The notes beneath the pieces are model-generated. The model saw only the letters and a program-made list of their open reading frames with translations, was not told where the DNA came from and made no database searches. Positions 7,825-15,011 of a stretch of 16,295 nt of DNA are shown in pieces. The position numbers and the translations under genes were made by a program. Source of the stretch: CAYPYS01 sp964445715 (lineage in GTDB: Bacteria; Omnitrophota; Gorgyraeia; Gorgyraeales; Gorgyraeaceae); contig CAYULJ010000024.1 in NCBI GenBank assembly GCA_964445715.1, forward strand, positions 1 to 16,295. The letters run 5' to 3'. The number at the start of each line of letters is the position of its first letter. Positions within the stretch are counted from its first letter, which is position 1.

Positions 7825-9957
7825 TCATACTCTCTGCTGAAGCAAGCATAAACCTAAATGATAGTCAGCTTGACGATGTCTCGGGTTTATACCTAAAGTC
7901 TGATTGAATTCATGTATGGCTTTCTCGATTTGTTTCTCACGGAAATAGCATAAACCTAAACCAAAATGTATGTGTTCGTTTTGTGGATTTAACTTAAGGG
8001 CCTGGCAGAATAACCCAACAGCCTTCTCTGTCTGCCCCTGTCCTAAATAACAAAACCCCATGCCCTGATACGCATCCGCACTTTGGAGATTCAGTTCCAA
8101 GACTCTGCTAAAATGGCCCAATGCTTCTGAGAAATTCTCTCGCTGAAGGTAAACATTGCCTAGTTTCAAACGAGCAGCTTCATGCTTAGGGTTTTCCAGT
8201 AAAATCTTGTTAAATTCTCTCGTGCTGATTGCGTAATTTTTTGGATCAAGATACAAGCTATCTTTTTTTACTGCAGCACCGATAAACTGGTCACGGACTT
8301 TTTTCTTATCATTAAATTTATCATATAAAAAAAACAAGAAGTGGTCTGATTCATACATAGGAAAACAGTCTTTCCAGTAAAGACGGGTAGAAAATTTTTT
8401 ATAGGAGCCTACGATCTGTCTTTTTTTATCGCGCCACCGCAATCCATCTGTTTCATCGTAACCATACTTCTGAAAATAGGTAAATTCCTCATCGGCATAT
8501 TGATTTATCTCGGTTATATTCTCTATTCCTAATCTTTCTGCATTCCTTAAAAGTACGCTATCTGCCCTTAGGTCAAACTGACTAAGGTATAAATTATTTA
8601 TATATTCTCTGTTTTTATTTAAAAATCTTATTGTCTCCTCGATGTCTTCATCTTTTTCGTGCGGCAATCCGCAGATTATTTCCAGGCCCACCCAAATACC
8701 GGCCTCATCTGCCCATCTCATAATATTTTCCAGCCTTTTTAAGTCGATCCTCTTATCTATATATTTCAATAGCCTTGGGCTGGCTGTCTCCATACCAAAA
8801 ATCAAGCGTATGCAACCCGCTTCTCTCATCTTAAAAAGAATATCCCTGTCCAGATTGTCTGCCCTGGCGCAATCGCTCCAAAGAATCTTGATTTTATTTT
8901 TGATTATCTCGCTACATAACTCATCCACATATTGCCTCGAGACATTTATGGCATCATTTAAAAAGAAAAAACCTGTGGGCTCATACTCTTCCTGAAGTTC
9001 TTTTAAATAAGAAACTGCCTCTGTGGGTGGTAATGCATAAACCGATTTATTTGCGGAAGAAGGACAAAAAATACAGCTATAAACACATCCTTTTATAAAT
9101 TTAAAAGGAATTAACAGCACTTTTGATTTATTGAATTCCTGTAAAATGCCACAATCCCCATCATCATGCTTTGCGCCCCAATCTATATATCTATACTTAT
9201 CCATGGGCAAGCCAGAAAAATCAGGCTTTAGCGGCGGGTGTGGTTCATTTGAGATAAACTGACCGTTTTTTCTAGGCTTAAACTCTGGGAATTCTTTTAA
9301 GTCTATATTATTCCTGAGTGCCACCAGTAATTTAAAAAGCATGTCTTCCCCGTCGCCATAGATTATATAATCTATGTCCCTGGGGTCATATTTAAGCAAG
9401 AGGTCTATTGATTGGGCAGCCCCTCCCAATATTAACGTCGTATTATACTTTTTCTTAAGAAATCTGGATAGGCTCAGCGCAAACATAAGACAGCTTGAAT
9501 TTCCAAATATTACAGGAAGAGACAATAGAATCATATCATACCCATAAAAATTCGTTTCACTCTCCAGTCTTTCCATAGTCAGATCCAGGTCTCTATCTGC
9601 GCCCCCTGAACAATACCTGGATACCTTTTCCTCATCAAAGAATATGGACACATCAATCGCATCCTGCATCATATCTGAATGATGATTATCATAATGGATC
9701 TTTATGTTTAAATCATCCTGGTCAATTCGAACCCCATGTCTGCGAAAATGAGATACGATCTGGGCTAAGGCCAAAGGAGGCAAAAGAGTAGTATTTAAAC
9801 TGGGAGAATAAGGTCCTTTTTCGCTGCAAAAAATAGGCATCCTCAATATCTTTATTGCGTATTTTTTATCGTCGGCGCTTAACTGCTTTAACAACTCTTC
9901 ATTGCGTGTCTTTTCTTCCGACAGATAAAGGCGTGTCGCCTTTATAAAATCAGTCAT
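7825..9957 (-). CDS. B12-binding-type / radical SAM / TPR fusion protein
   Basis: A 710-aa protein. A short helical N-terminus is followed by a cobalamin-binding-type domain (about residues 33-220; IKILRMPIF, QDDLNIKIHYDN, TLILGGAAQ, YGDGEDMLFKLL). The radical SAM domain has CxxxCxxC at C291, C295 and C298 (GCVYSCIFC), then PTGFFFLNDAINVS, ILWSDCARADNL, FGMETASPRLL and LEIICGLPHEKDED. About 571-710 are roughly four TPRs (KLGNVYLQRENFSEAL, GMGFCYLGQGQTEKAV, GLGLCYFREKQIEKAI). Its TPRs are C-terminal, whereas the next gene (5187-7793), otherwise a close paralog, carries them at the N-terminus. It starts at ATG 9957 after a good Shine-Dalgarno sequence. The gaps are 19 bases to the gene above and 31 to the gene below. 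SAM/cobalamin chemistry is likely; the substrate is unknown. Confidence 0.95.
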   Translation of the reverse strand: MTDFIKATRLYLSEEKTRNEELLKQLSADDKKYAIKILRMPIFCSEKGPYSPSLNTTLLPPLALAQIVSHFRRHGVRIDQDDLNIKIHYDNHHSDMMQDAIDVSIFFDEEKVSRYCSGGADRDLDLTMERLESETNFYGYDMILLSLPVIFGNSSCLMFALSLSRFLKKKYNTTLILGGAAQSIDLLLKYDPRDIDYIIYGDGEDMLFKLLVALRNNIDLKEFPEFKPRKNGQFISNEPHPPLKPDFSGLPMDKYRYIDWGAKHDDGDCGILQEFNKSKVLLIPFKFIKGCVYSCIFCPSSANKSVYALPPTEAVSYLKELQEEYEPTGFFFLNDAINVSRQYVDELCSEIIKNKIKILWSDCARADNLDRDILFKMREAGCIRLIFGMETASPRLLKYIDKRIDLKRLENIMRWADEAGIWVGLEIICGLPHEKDEDIEETIRFLNKNREYINNLYLSQFDLRADSVLLRNAERLGIENITEINQYADEEFTYFQKYGYDETDGLRWRDKKRQIVGSYKKFSTRLYWKDCFPMYESDHFLFFLYDKFNDKKKVRDQFIGAAVKKDSLYLDPKNYAISTREFNKILLENPKHEAARLKLGNVYLQRENFSEALGHFSRVLELNLQSADAYQGMGFCYLGQGQTEKAVGLFCQALKLNPQNEHIHFGLGLCYFREKQIEKAIHEFNQTLGINPRHRQADYHLGLCLLQQRV

Positions 9958-9966
9958 TACTAAAAC

Positions 9967-9972
9967 TCTCCT
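9967..9972 (-). promoter_or_regulatory. Ribosome binding site of the 710-aa B12-type radical SAM gene
   Basis: AGGAGA on the minus strand, nine bases before the ATG at 9957. It is among the clearest Shine-Dalgarno sequences in the window and fixes this start. Confidence 0.7.
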
Positions 9973-9976
9973 GCGG

Positions 9977-10975
9977 TCAAATAGCCACTTCTTCTTCGAA
10001 GAAACAGTTGATCATTGACTTGCAATTATTCTTACACTTTTTTATATCTTCTCTTACTTGCATGGTCTTTCCCGAAGACCATATATCCTGAATACTCCTG
10101 CCGCTTGAGATATCTCCTATAGGATCCATTGATAGACATAAAAATATCTTTCCTGAGGTATTTACGCTTACGGAATTATATCCGAGATTACATTTTGATG
10201 AAACCCTGACAAACCTATCCGGATCCCTGAAATACGCCTTAAATACCTCGAATTGAGCAGCTGGATTTGTTATATTACAGCCTCTCTTCTTAAGATCTGC
10301 AAGCCCATCCAAAACAGCATCTACCTTGTTTATGTCTTTAGGCCAAAGAAAAGAAAACTCCTTGCTTCTATACCATGCATTATCTGAAGAAGTGAAAAAT
10401 GGCTGCACAACAACCTGAAAACTAATATGATCTATAGCCCTATCCTGATCAGCCCATTTTGCGAGCTCCATCAAATCGTCAAGATTCGGCTGCATTATAG
10501 TTGTAACAACATGGATTTTTAAAGCGCTTTTACCAAGCTTTCTAGCTAGTTCTATTGCATTTACTGCTCTATCGTACACGCCTTCCACGCCTCTCAGTAA
10601 ATCATGCGTCTCTCTCTTTGAGCTGTCTATCGATACAACCAACGTGCTCAACCCGGAAGATACTAGCTCTTTTACTATTTTCTCATCTATTAAATAAGCA
10701 TTTGTGGTCATTGTCGTAAGAAAACCCTTGCCAGATGTGTGCCTAATTAAATCCAGAACGCCTTCTTTAAATAAGGGTTCTCCTCCGACAAACTGCACCT
10801 GAGTATTTTCTTCTGCAAAACCCGCCAAAGAATCCACGAACCTCTTCCATATATCGATCGGCAGCCCATCACTGCCAGGCCTACTCTGCCACATATTACA
10901 CATCTTGCATCTGAGCATGCAGGCTTCTGTAATAATAAGGTCGCAAAAATTAGGTTTTTTATTCGCTTCCAACAT
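9977..10975 (-). CDS. Radical SAM / SPASM-like protein, paralog 6
   Basis: A 332-aa family member if it starts at ATG 10975 (MLEANKKPNFCD). That start is chosen because it matches the short N-termini of the other paralogs, removes the overlap with the gene above and has a weak GAAAG upstream. A TTG at 11014 would add 13 residues but has no visible Shine-Dalgarno sequence. Numbered from the ATG: the extra family Cys C11, then C19, C23 and C26 (CMLRCKMC) for the SAM-binding cluster, GGEP at 64-67, a VVQPFF...WY...WPKD block, and NPAAQFEVFKAYF. The SPASM-like tail has C262, C280, C314, C318 and C324, with MDPIGDISS and DIW between them, and ends FFEEEVAI. It is the last of six contiguous paralogs; 19 bases separate it from the first large B12-type gene. 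Confidence 0.94.
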   Translation of the reverse strand: MLEANKKPNFCDLIITEACMLRCKMCNMWQSRPGSDGLPIDIWKRFVDSLAGFAEENTQVQFVGGEPLFKEGVLDLIRHTSGKGFLTTMTTNAYLIDEKIVKELVSSGLSTLVVSIDSSKRETHDLLRGVEGVYDRAVNAIELARKLGKSALKIHVVTTIMQPNLDDLMELAKWADQDRAIDHISFQVVVQPFFTSSDNAWYRSKEFSFLWPKDINKVDAVLDGLADLKKRGCNITNPAAQFEVFKAYFRDPDRFVRVSSKCNLGYNSVSVNTSGKIFLCLSMDPIGDISSGRSIQDIWSSGKTMQVREDIKKCKNNCKSMINCFFEEEVAI

Positions 10976-10991
10976 ATTATCTTTCGTATGC

Positions 10992-11969
10992 CTAAAGCTT
11001 GTCCTTGTCTTCAAAACAGTTTATTACGTTAAGGCAGCTCTTTTTGCAATCATATATCTCTTTTCTTCTAGATCCGGCTTTTTCTGAATACCAAAGTTCT
11101 TTTATGTTATCTGTTTTCACATTCCCGATAGGCGCCATCTGTCCGCATAAAAAAATATCTCCGTTCGAATGGACATATACTACGTAATCTCCTTGATCAC
11201 ACTTCGTATCGCCGTTCAATTCATCAGGCCTATCAAAGTAGGACTTGAACATCTCCAGCTGTCTGACAGAATTAGATATCTTAGATCCTCTGTTTTTGCG
11301 TTCTATCAAGCTATCGATCACACTATTCAGATATCTTTTATCTCTGGGCCAAAGACAACTAAATTCATCCTTCTTATACCATTGCTCATCTTTAGGCATT
11401 GCTATTGGATGTGATATTGCCTGAAAATAGATCGAACTCAAACTATCATTATCATCGACCAATTTGACAAGCTCTGTCAAACTGTCAAGATTAGAAGCCG
11501 TTATGACAGTCAAGATACTTATACCTTTTGCTCCGTGTCTTTTTAAATAATCAATTGCCCTGACTGCTTGGCTATGAACACCCTCTTTCCCTCTTAAGAA
11601 ATCATGAGTACCCGCGTCCAGGCTATCTAAAGAAATGCTCAATACGTCCAATCCTGAGCGCACTATTTTCTCAGCCATCGCATCATCTACAAGAAATCCA
11701 TTGGTGACCATGACAGTGGTGAATCCTTTTTTATTTGCAAAGGATATCAGATCCAGGATCCCCTTTTTTATTAATGGCTCTCCTCCTGCAAAGTGCACTC
11801 GGATATCGTCGCTACCAAACTCCTCGAGAGAGGTTATAAAATCCTTCCAGTCCTCTATGGATAATTCATCGGGTCGCTCAGGCGCTTCCCATATCCTGCA
11901 CATCTTACATCTAAGCATGCAGTTTTCAGTAATGCCTATATCACAGAAAATCGGAGGCTTAACGCTCAT
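10992..11969 (-). CDS. Radical SAM / SPASM-like protein, paralog 5
   Basis: A 325-aa protein, the shortest of the family. The extra Cys is C9, the SAM-cluster cysteines are C17, C21 and C24 (CMLRCKMC), and GGEP is at 62-65. The middle block reads HPIAMPKDEQWYKKDE, LWPRD and NSVRQLEMFKSYF: the usual NP is NS and the usual QPF is HPI, so this copy deviates at the centre of the signature. The SPASM-like tail has C257, C275, C308, C312 and C318 with APIGNVKTDNIKELW, and ends NCFEDKDKL directly after the last Cys. ATG at 11969 has only a weak upstream GGA; 13 bases separate it from the gene above. A SAM-radical oxidation or epimerisation of an unknown substrate is plausible from family knowledge. 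Confidence 0.95.
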   Translation of the reverse strand: MSVKPPIFCDIGITENCMLRCKMCRIWEAPERPDELSIEDWKDFITSLEEFGSDDIRVHFAGGEPLIKKGILDLISFANKKGFTTVMVTNGFLVDDAMAEKIVRSGLDVLSISLDSLDAGTHDFLRGKEGVHSQAVRAIDYLKRHGAKGISILTVITASNLDSLTELVKLVDDNDSLSSIYFQAISHPIAMPKDEQWYKKDEFSCLWPRDKRYLNSVIDSLIERKNRGSKISNSVRQLEMFKSYFDRPDELNGDTKCDQGDYVVYVHSNGDIFLCGQMAPIGNVKTDNIKELWYSEKAGSRRKEIYDCKKSCLNVINCFEDKDKL

Positions 11970-11982
11970 TATTCACTGGATC

Positions 11983-12984
11983 CTATTCTTCCTGAAAAAA
12001 ACAATTCAGGATATTATTGCAACTCTTCTCGCAATTCCTCATAAGGGTCCTTGCATTCACAGCTTCTTCTGAATACCATATATCTCTTATATCAGTCTGT
12101 TTTATGCTACCTATAGGTTGCATAAAACAGCACAGGTGAACCAGTCCCAGCACATTTACATTAAAAGTATAATCTCCAAAATGACAGTTATGCGCCCTCA
12201 CAAAAGACTCCGGATGCTTATAATATTTTTTGTAAGCAGTCAACTGAGGCATTGGGTTTAGTATTTTACAGCCTGACTTTTTACACGCTATCAGCATATC
12301 TATTACAGACGCGACCTGGTCGCAATCTTCAGGCCAAAGAATGCCATATTCCTTATCAAGATACCACCTGTCGATCATATCCGTGCGAAACGGCTGAGCC
12401 AAGGCTATAAATGATATCCCGGTAATAAAATCCTCTCTATCTACCCATTCAACAAGCTCTTTTATGTCGTCTATATTATGCCCTGTAATCACAGCATGTA
12501 TATTGATATTGCCTTTTTTCCAATATCTTCTCAAATACTCTATTGCCTTCATGAGACGCCTGTATGAACCAGCTATGCCTGTAATAAAATCATGAGTGTC
12601 TTCGTTCAGACTGTCTAAGGATATACCCAGTCTATATAGACCTGAATCCGCTATTCTTTTAGCCATTTCTTCGTCTATCAATGTTGCATTCGTTGAAATA
12701 GCCGCTCTAAACCCCTGATTTGTTGAAATACTGACCAGATCCAAAATCCCGTCTTTTAATAGTGGTTCACCTCCTCCCAGATTTATCTCAAACAAAGGCC
12801 CGACCCACCCCTTAAGAGACCTGATAAAATCCCTGCACTCTTCAAAGCTTACTTCATTATCAACACCATAACCATTCTTCCAGAAACGACACTTTTTGCA
12901 TCGAAGATTACACCTCTCTGTCACCAGAAAGTCGCAATATGACGGGAGGTCGCATCTGGTTTTGACTCTATTGGCCTCTCTCAT
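11983..12984 (-). CDS. Radical SAM / SPASM-like protein, paralog 4
   Basis: A 333-aa protein. The extra family Cys is C17 (SYCDFLVTE), preceded by a further C11 unique to this copy. The SAM-cluster cysteines are C25, C29 and C32 (CNLRCKKC) and GGEP is at 71-74. The middle block is ALAQPFRTDMIDRWY, LWPED and NPMPQLTAYKKYY. The tail has C267, the doublet C285-C286, C318, C322 and C328 with MQPIGSIKQTDIRDIW, and ends NCFFQEE. The CC doublet (LCCFM) is shared only with paralog 3, which suggests these two adjacent copies are close relatives. The ATG at 12984 overlaps the upstream stop as ATGA, with AGGAAG ten bases before it, so translation is probably coupled. Confidence 0.96.
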   Translation of the reverse strand: MREANRVKTRCDLPSYCDFLVTERCNLRCKKCRFWKNGYGVDNEVSFEECRDFIRSLKGWVGPLFEINLGGGEPLLKDGILDLVSISTNQGFRAAISTNATLIDEEMAKRIADSGLYRLGISLDSLNEDTHDFITGIAGSYRRLMKAIEYLRRYWKKGNINIHAVITGHNIDDIKELVEWVDREDFITGISFIALAQPFRTDMIDRWYLDKEYGILWPEDCDQVASVIDMLIACKKSGCKILNPMPQLTAYKKYYKHPESFVRAHNCHFGDYTFNVNVLGLVHLCCFMQPIGSIKQTDIRDIWYSEEAVNARTLMRNCEKSCNNILNCFFQEE

Positions 12985-13970
12985 CGCACTAGTTCTTCCT
13001 CTTCTTTAAAAAAGCAATTTACCATATTATTACAGTTGATATCGCATGCATGCATTTTGGCTCTCGCCTGAGTGGCCTTTTCAGAATACCATAGCTCATT
13101 TATATTGTTTTTCTTGATGTTGCCGATCGGCTCCATAAAGCAGCACAGTGAAATATTCCCTGACGGATCAGTATTTATGACGTAATCTCCCAGGTAGCAG
13201 GTTGACTTCCTGGCCCGCCTGGCAGGATTTTCAAAATATGCCTTATATATCTCTAGCTGAAGAGGAAAATTATGCAATGGATAACCGCTTTTTCTCAATT
13301 CTATTAGCTCATCCAGAATAGAATGCACATCCACAGTGTCCTTGGGCCACAGATATCCATAAGCTTCTTCCTTATGCCAATCGTCATTCAAAGGTACAAA
13401 AAATGGTTTCGCAATGACCTGACAATAAATACCGCTTAAAAAGCCATTATCTTCAACCCATCTGACCAGCGCAGGCATTCCTTTATAGTTCGCCCCTGAT
13501 ATCACTGCTATTATGCCTGTCCTGAGTTCCGGACAAAACCTATGCAGGTTATCAAAGGCATTCATTGCCCTTTTATGTGCGCCTTCTACGCCTCTCAGGA
13601 AATCATGAGTTTTTTCATCCAGACTGTCTAGGGAAATAAACATCTCTTTTAGCCTTGAATCAGCTATGCGTTTTGCCATGTCTTCATCTATTAAGTAACC
13701 ATTGGAAGGCATTAACGTCTTGAATCCCCTGTCTGAACCAAATTTTATAAGCTCAAATATATCTTTTCTGAGCAGAGGCTCTCCTCCGCTAAACACAAGC
13801 TCCCTGGGACCATCAAGCACGTTCTCTAGCGAAGATATAAAATTTTTCCATTCTTTCGTAGTTACCTGATAAGGATCGTCTTTTGACTTCCACATCTCGC
13901 ACATCTTGCACCTAAACATACAATTCGTCAAAAGCACTATTGAGCACGAATGTGGTCTCTTAATATTCAT
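12981..13970 (-). CDS. Radical SAM / SPASM-like protein, paralog 3
   Basis: A 329-aa protein. The extra family Cys is C9, the SAM-cluster cysteines are C17, C21 and C24 (CMFRCKMC), and GGEP is at 62-65. The middle block is VIAKPFFVPLNDDWHK, LWPKD and NFPLQLEIYKAYF, with NF in place of the usual NP. The SPASM-like tail has C258, the doublet C276-C277, C309, C313 and C319 with MEPIGNIKKNNINELW, and ends in an acidic FFKEEEELVR. It is the only gene in the array that follows a real intergenic gap (48 bases), which is filled by a perfect inverted repeat. Its Shine-Dalgarno-like AAGGG abuts both that repeat and the ATG. This gene and those after it may therefore be tuned separately from paralogs 1 and 2 (inference). 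Confidence 0.95.
   Translation of the reverse strand: MNIKRPHSCSIVLLTNCMFRCKMCEMWKSKDDPYQVTTKEWKNFISSLENVLDGPRELVFSGGEPLLRKDIFELIKFGSDRGFKTLMPSNGYLIDEDMAKRIADSRLKEMFISLDSLDEKTHDFLRGVEGAHKRAMNAFDNLHRFCPELRTGIIAVISGANYKGMPALVRWVEDNGFLSGIYCQVIAKPFFVPLNDDWHKEEAYGYLWPKDTVDVHSILDELIELRKSGYPLHNFPLQLEIYKAYFENPARRARKSTCYLGDYVINTDPSGNISLCCFMEPIGNIKKNNINELWYSEKATQARAKMHACDINCNNMVNCFFKEEEELVR
12995..13000 (-). promoter_or_regulatory. Ribosome binding site of SPASM-like paralog 4
   Basis: AGGAAG on the minus strand, ten bases before the ATG at 12984. It sits inside the last codons of paralog 3, which encode its Glu-rich tail, so one stretch serves as both coding sequence and ribosome binding site. Confidence 0.6.
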
Positions 13971-13976
13971 ATCCCT

Positions 13977-14015
13977 TTAAGTTTACACTTTAACAATGTT
14001 AAAGTGTAAACTTAA
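13977..14015. repeat. Perfect 18-bp inverted repeat with 3-base loop
   Basis: The arms 13977-13994 and 13998-14015 are exact reverse complements (arm TTAAGTTTACACTTTAAC) around AAT. In the leftward transcript the stem begins three bases after the UAA stop of paralog 2 and ends at the AGGGAU that precedes the AUG of paralog 3, so the whole 48-base gap is structured. It is A/T-rich and no U-run follows, so it is not a typical rho-independent terminator. It could be a processing or stability hairpin, a translational control element or a protein operator. No second copy was noticed in the window. Confidence 0.9.
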
Positions 14016-14018
14016 GCC

Positions 14019-15011
14019 TTAGTCGTTTTTATAATAACAATTTACTATCAGCTCACAGTTCCTTTTGCATCGATTCATCTTTTTGCGTATCTCTTTTGCC
14101 TTTTCCGAATTCCAGAGGTCGGGTATATTATCGGTCTTTATATTGCCGAGTTTCTCCATAAAAAAACAGATGTATGCGTCACCTATGGCATTGACATTTA
14201 TAGCCTGCTCAGAGACATTGCAACGATTTGATTTTATGAATTTGTCAGGATCCCTGAAATAGGACTTGAATGACTCGAGTTGGCCTATGGGATTCTCTAT
14301 TTTATATCCCTGCTTCTTCAGCTCTATAAGCCGACTAAGAACAGTCTCTACTTTAGAATAATCAGAAGGCCATAAAGACTTGTGTTCGTCTTTTTTGAAC
14401 CATTCATCACTAAGATCTGAGCCAAAAGGCCTCATGACTGCCATAAAATAAATGGAATCCAGATTCTTGTTCTGCTCCACCCATTCTGTCAATTCAATGA
14501 CATCATCAAGGCTTTCTCCTGTGATAATAGAATTTATTCCCAGCCTCATATCTTTTCGTCTGTCTTGACTGAAATATTCTATCGCATCCATTACGCGTTT
14601 AAAGCAGTCATCTTTGGATCTCAAAAAATTATGCACAGAGGGATCAAGGCTTTCCAGAGACAAATTTAGCATGCTCAGGCCTGAATCGACCATGCCCTGC
14701 GCCATTGATTCATCAATAGTATAGCCAGATGAAGTCATGACTACCCTGGACCCATTACGACTTATATGTCGTATTAAATCCAATATGCCTTTCTTAATAA
14801 GAGATTCTCCGCCTATAAGATGTACCTCTATAGGTTCTCCGCCAAACCGGTTTAAAGAGTCGACGAATCCCTTGCAATCCTCGATACTGATCTCATCCTC
14901 TTTAGTATCGAGTTTCCAGAGGTGGCACATCCTGCACTTCAATACGCATTGATTGGTTACAGTCAGAAGGCAGGTCTTGGGTTTACTGATAGTCATTATC
15001 TCTCTATTCAT
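14019..15011 (-). CDS. Radical SAM / SPASM-like protein, paralog 2
   Basis: A 330-aa protein. The extra family Cys is C14 and the SAM-cluster cysteines are C22, C26 and C29 (CVLKCRMC). The SAM-contacting motif is GGES (67-70), not GGEP. The middle block is VMRPFGSDLSDEWFK, LWPSD and NPIGQLESFKSYF. The SPASM-like tail has C264, C282, C315, C319 and C325, with MEKLGNIKTDNIPDLW, and ends NCYYKND. The ATG at 15011 overlaps the upstream TGA as ATGA but lacks a clear Shine-Dalgarno sequence. An ATG at 14996 (MTISKPKTC) has AGAGAG just before it and gives the short N-terminus typical of the family, so it may be the true start. The product is presumably a SAM-radical enzyme with one or two auxiliary clusters. 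Confidence 0.95.
   Translation of the reverse strand: MNREIMTISKPKTCLLTVTNQCVLKCRMCHLWKLDTKEDEISIEDCKGFVDSLNRFGGEPIEVHLIGGESLIKKGILDLIRHISRNGSRVVMTSSGYTIDESMAQGMVDSGLSMLNLSLESLDPSVHNFLRSKDDCFKRVMDAIEYFSQDRRKDMRLGINSIITGESLDDVIELTEWVEQNKNLDSIYFMAVMRPFGSDLSDEWFKKDEHKSLWPSDYSKVETVLSRLIELKKQGYKIENPIGQLESFKSYFRDPDKFIKSNRCNVSEQAINVNAIGDAYICFFMEKLGNIKTDNIPDLWNSEKAKEIRKKMNRCKRNCELIVNCYYKND

Noticed and set aside
8642..8995. Plus-strand open frame of 117 codons resembling the one at 211-606
   Set aside because: The similarity to 211-606 only reflects paralogous sequence on the other strand; the minus-strand frame has clear catalytic motifs.
9977..11014. TTG start at 11014 for paralog 6
   Set aside because: It has no Shine-Dalgarno sequence, overlaps the previous gene by 23 bases and gives a longer N-terminus than the siblings; ATG at 10975 fits better, though this is not certain.
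11635..12072. Plus-strand frame of 145 codons spanning the junction of paralogs 4 and 5
   Set aside because: It is antisense to two conserved genes and rich in Ser, Ile and Leu, as reverse-strand shadows of A+T-rich genes usually are.
13977..14015. Rho-independent terminator between paralogs 2 and 3
   Set aside because: The stem is A/T-rich, no U-run follows on the minus strand, and the next gene starts six bases later; on the plus strand there is no upstream gene to end.
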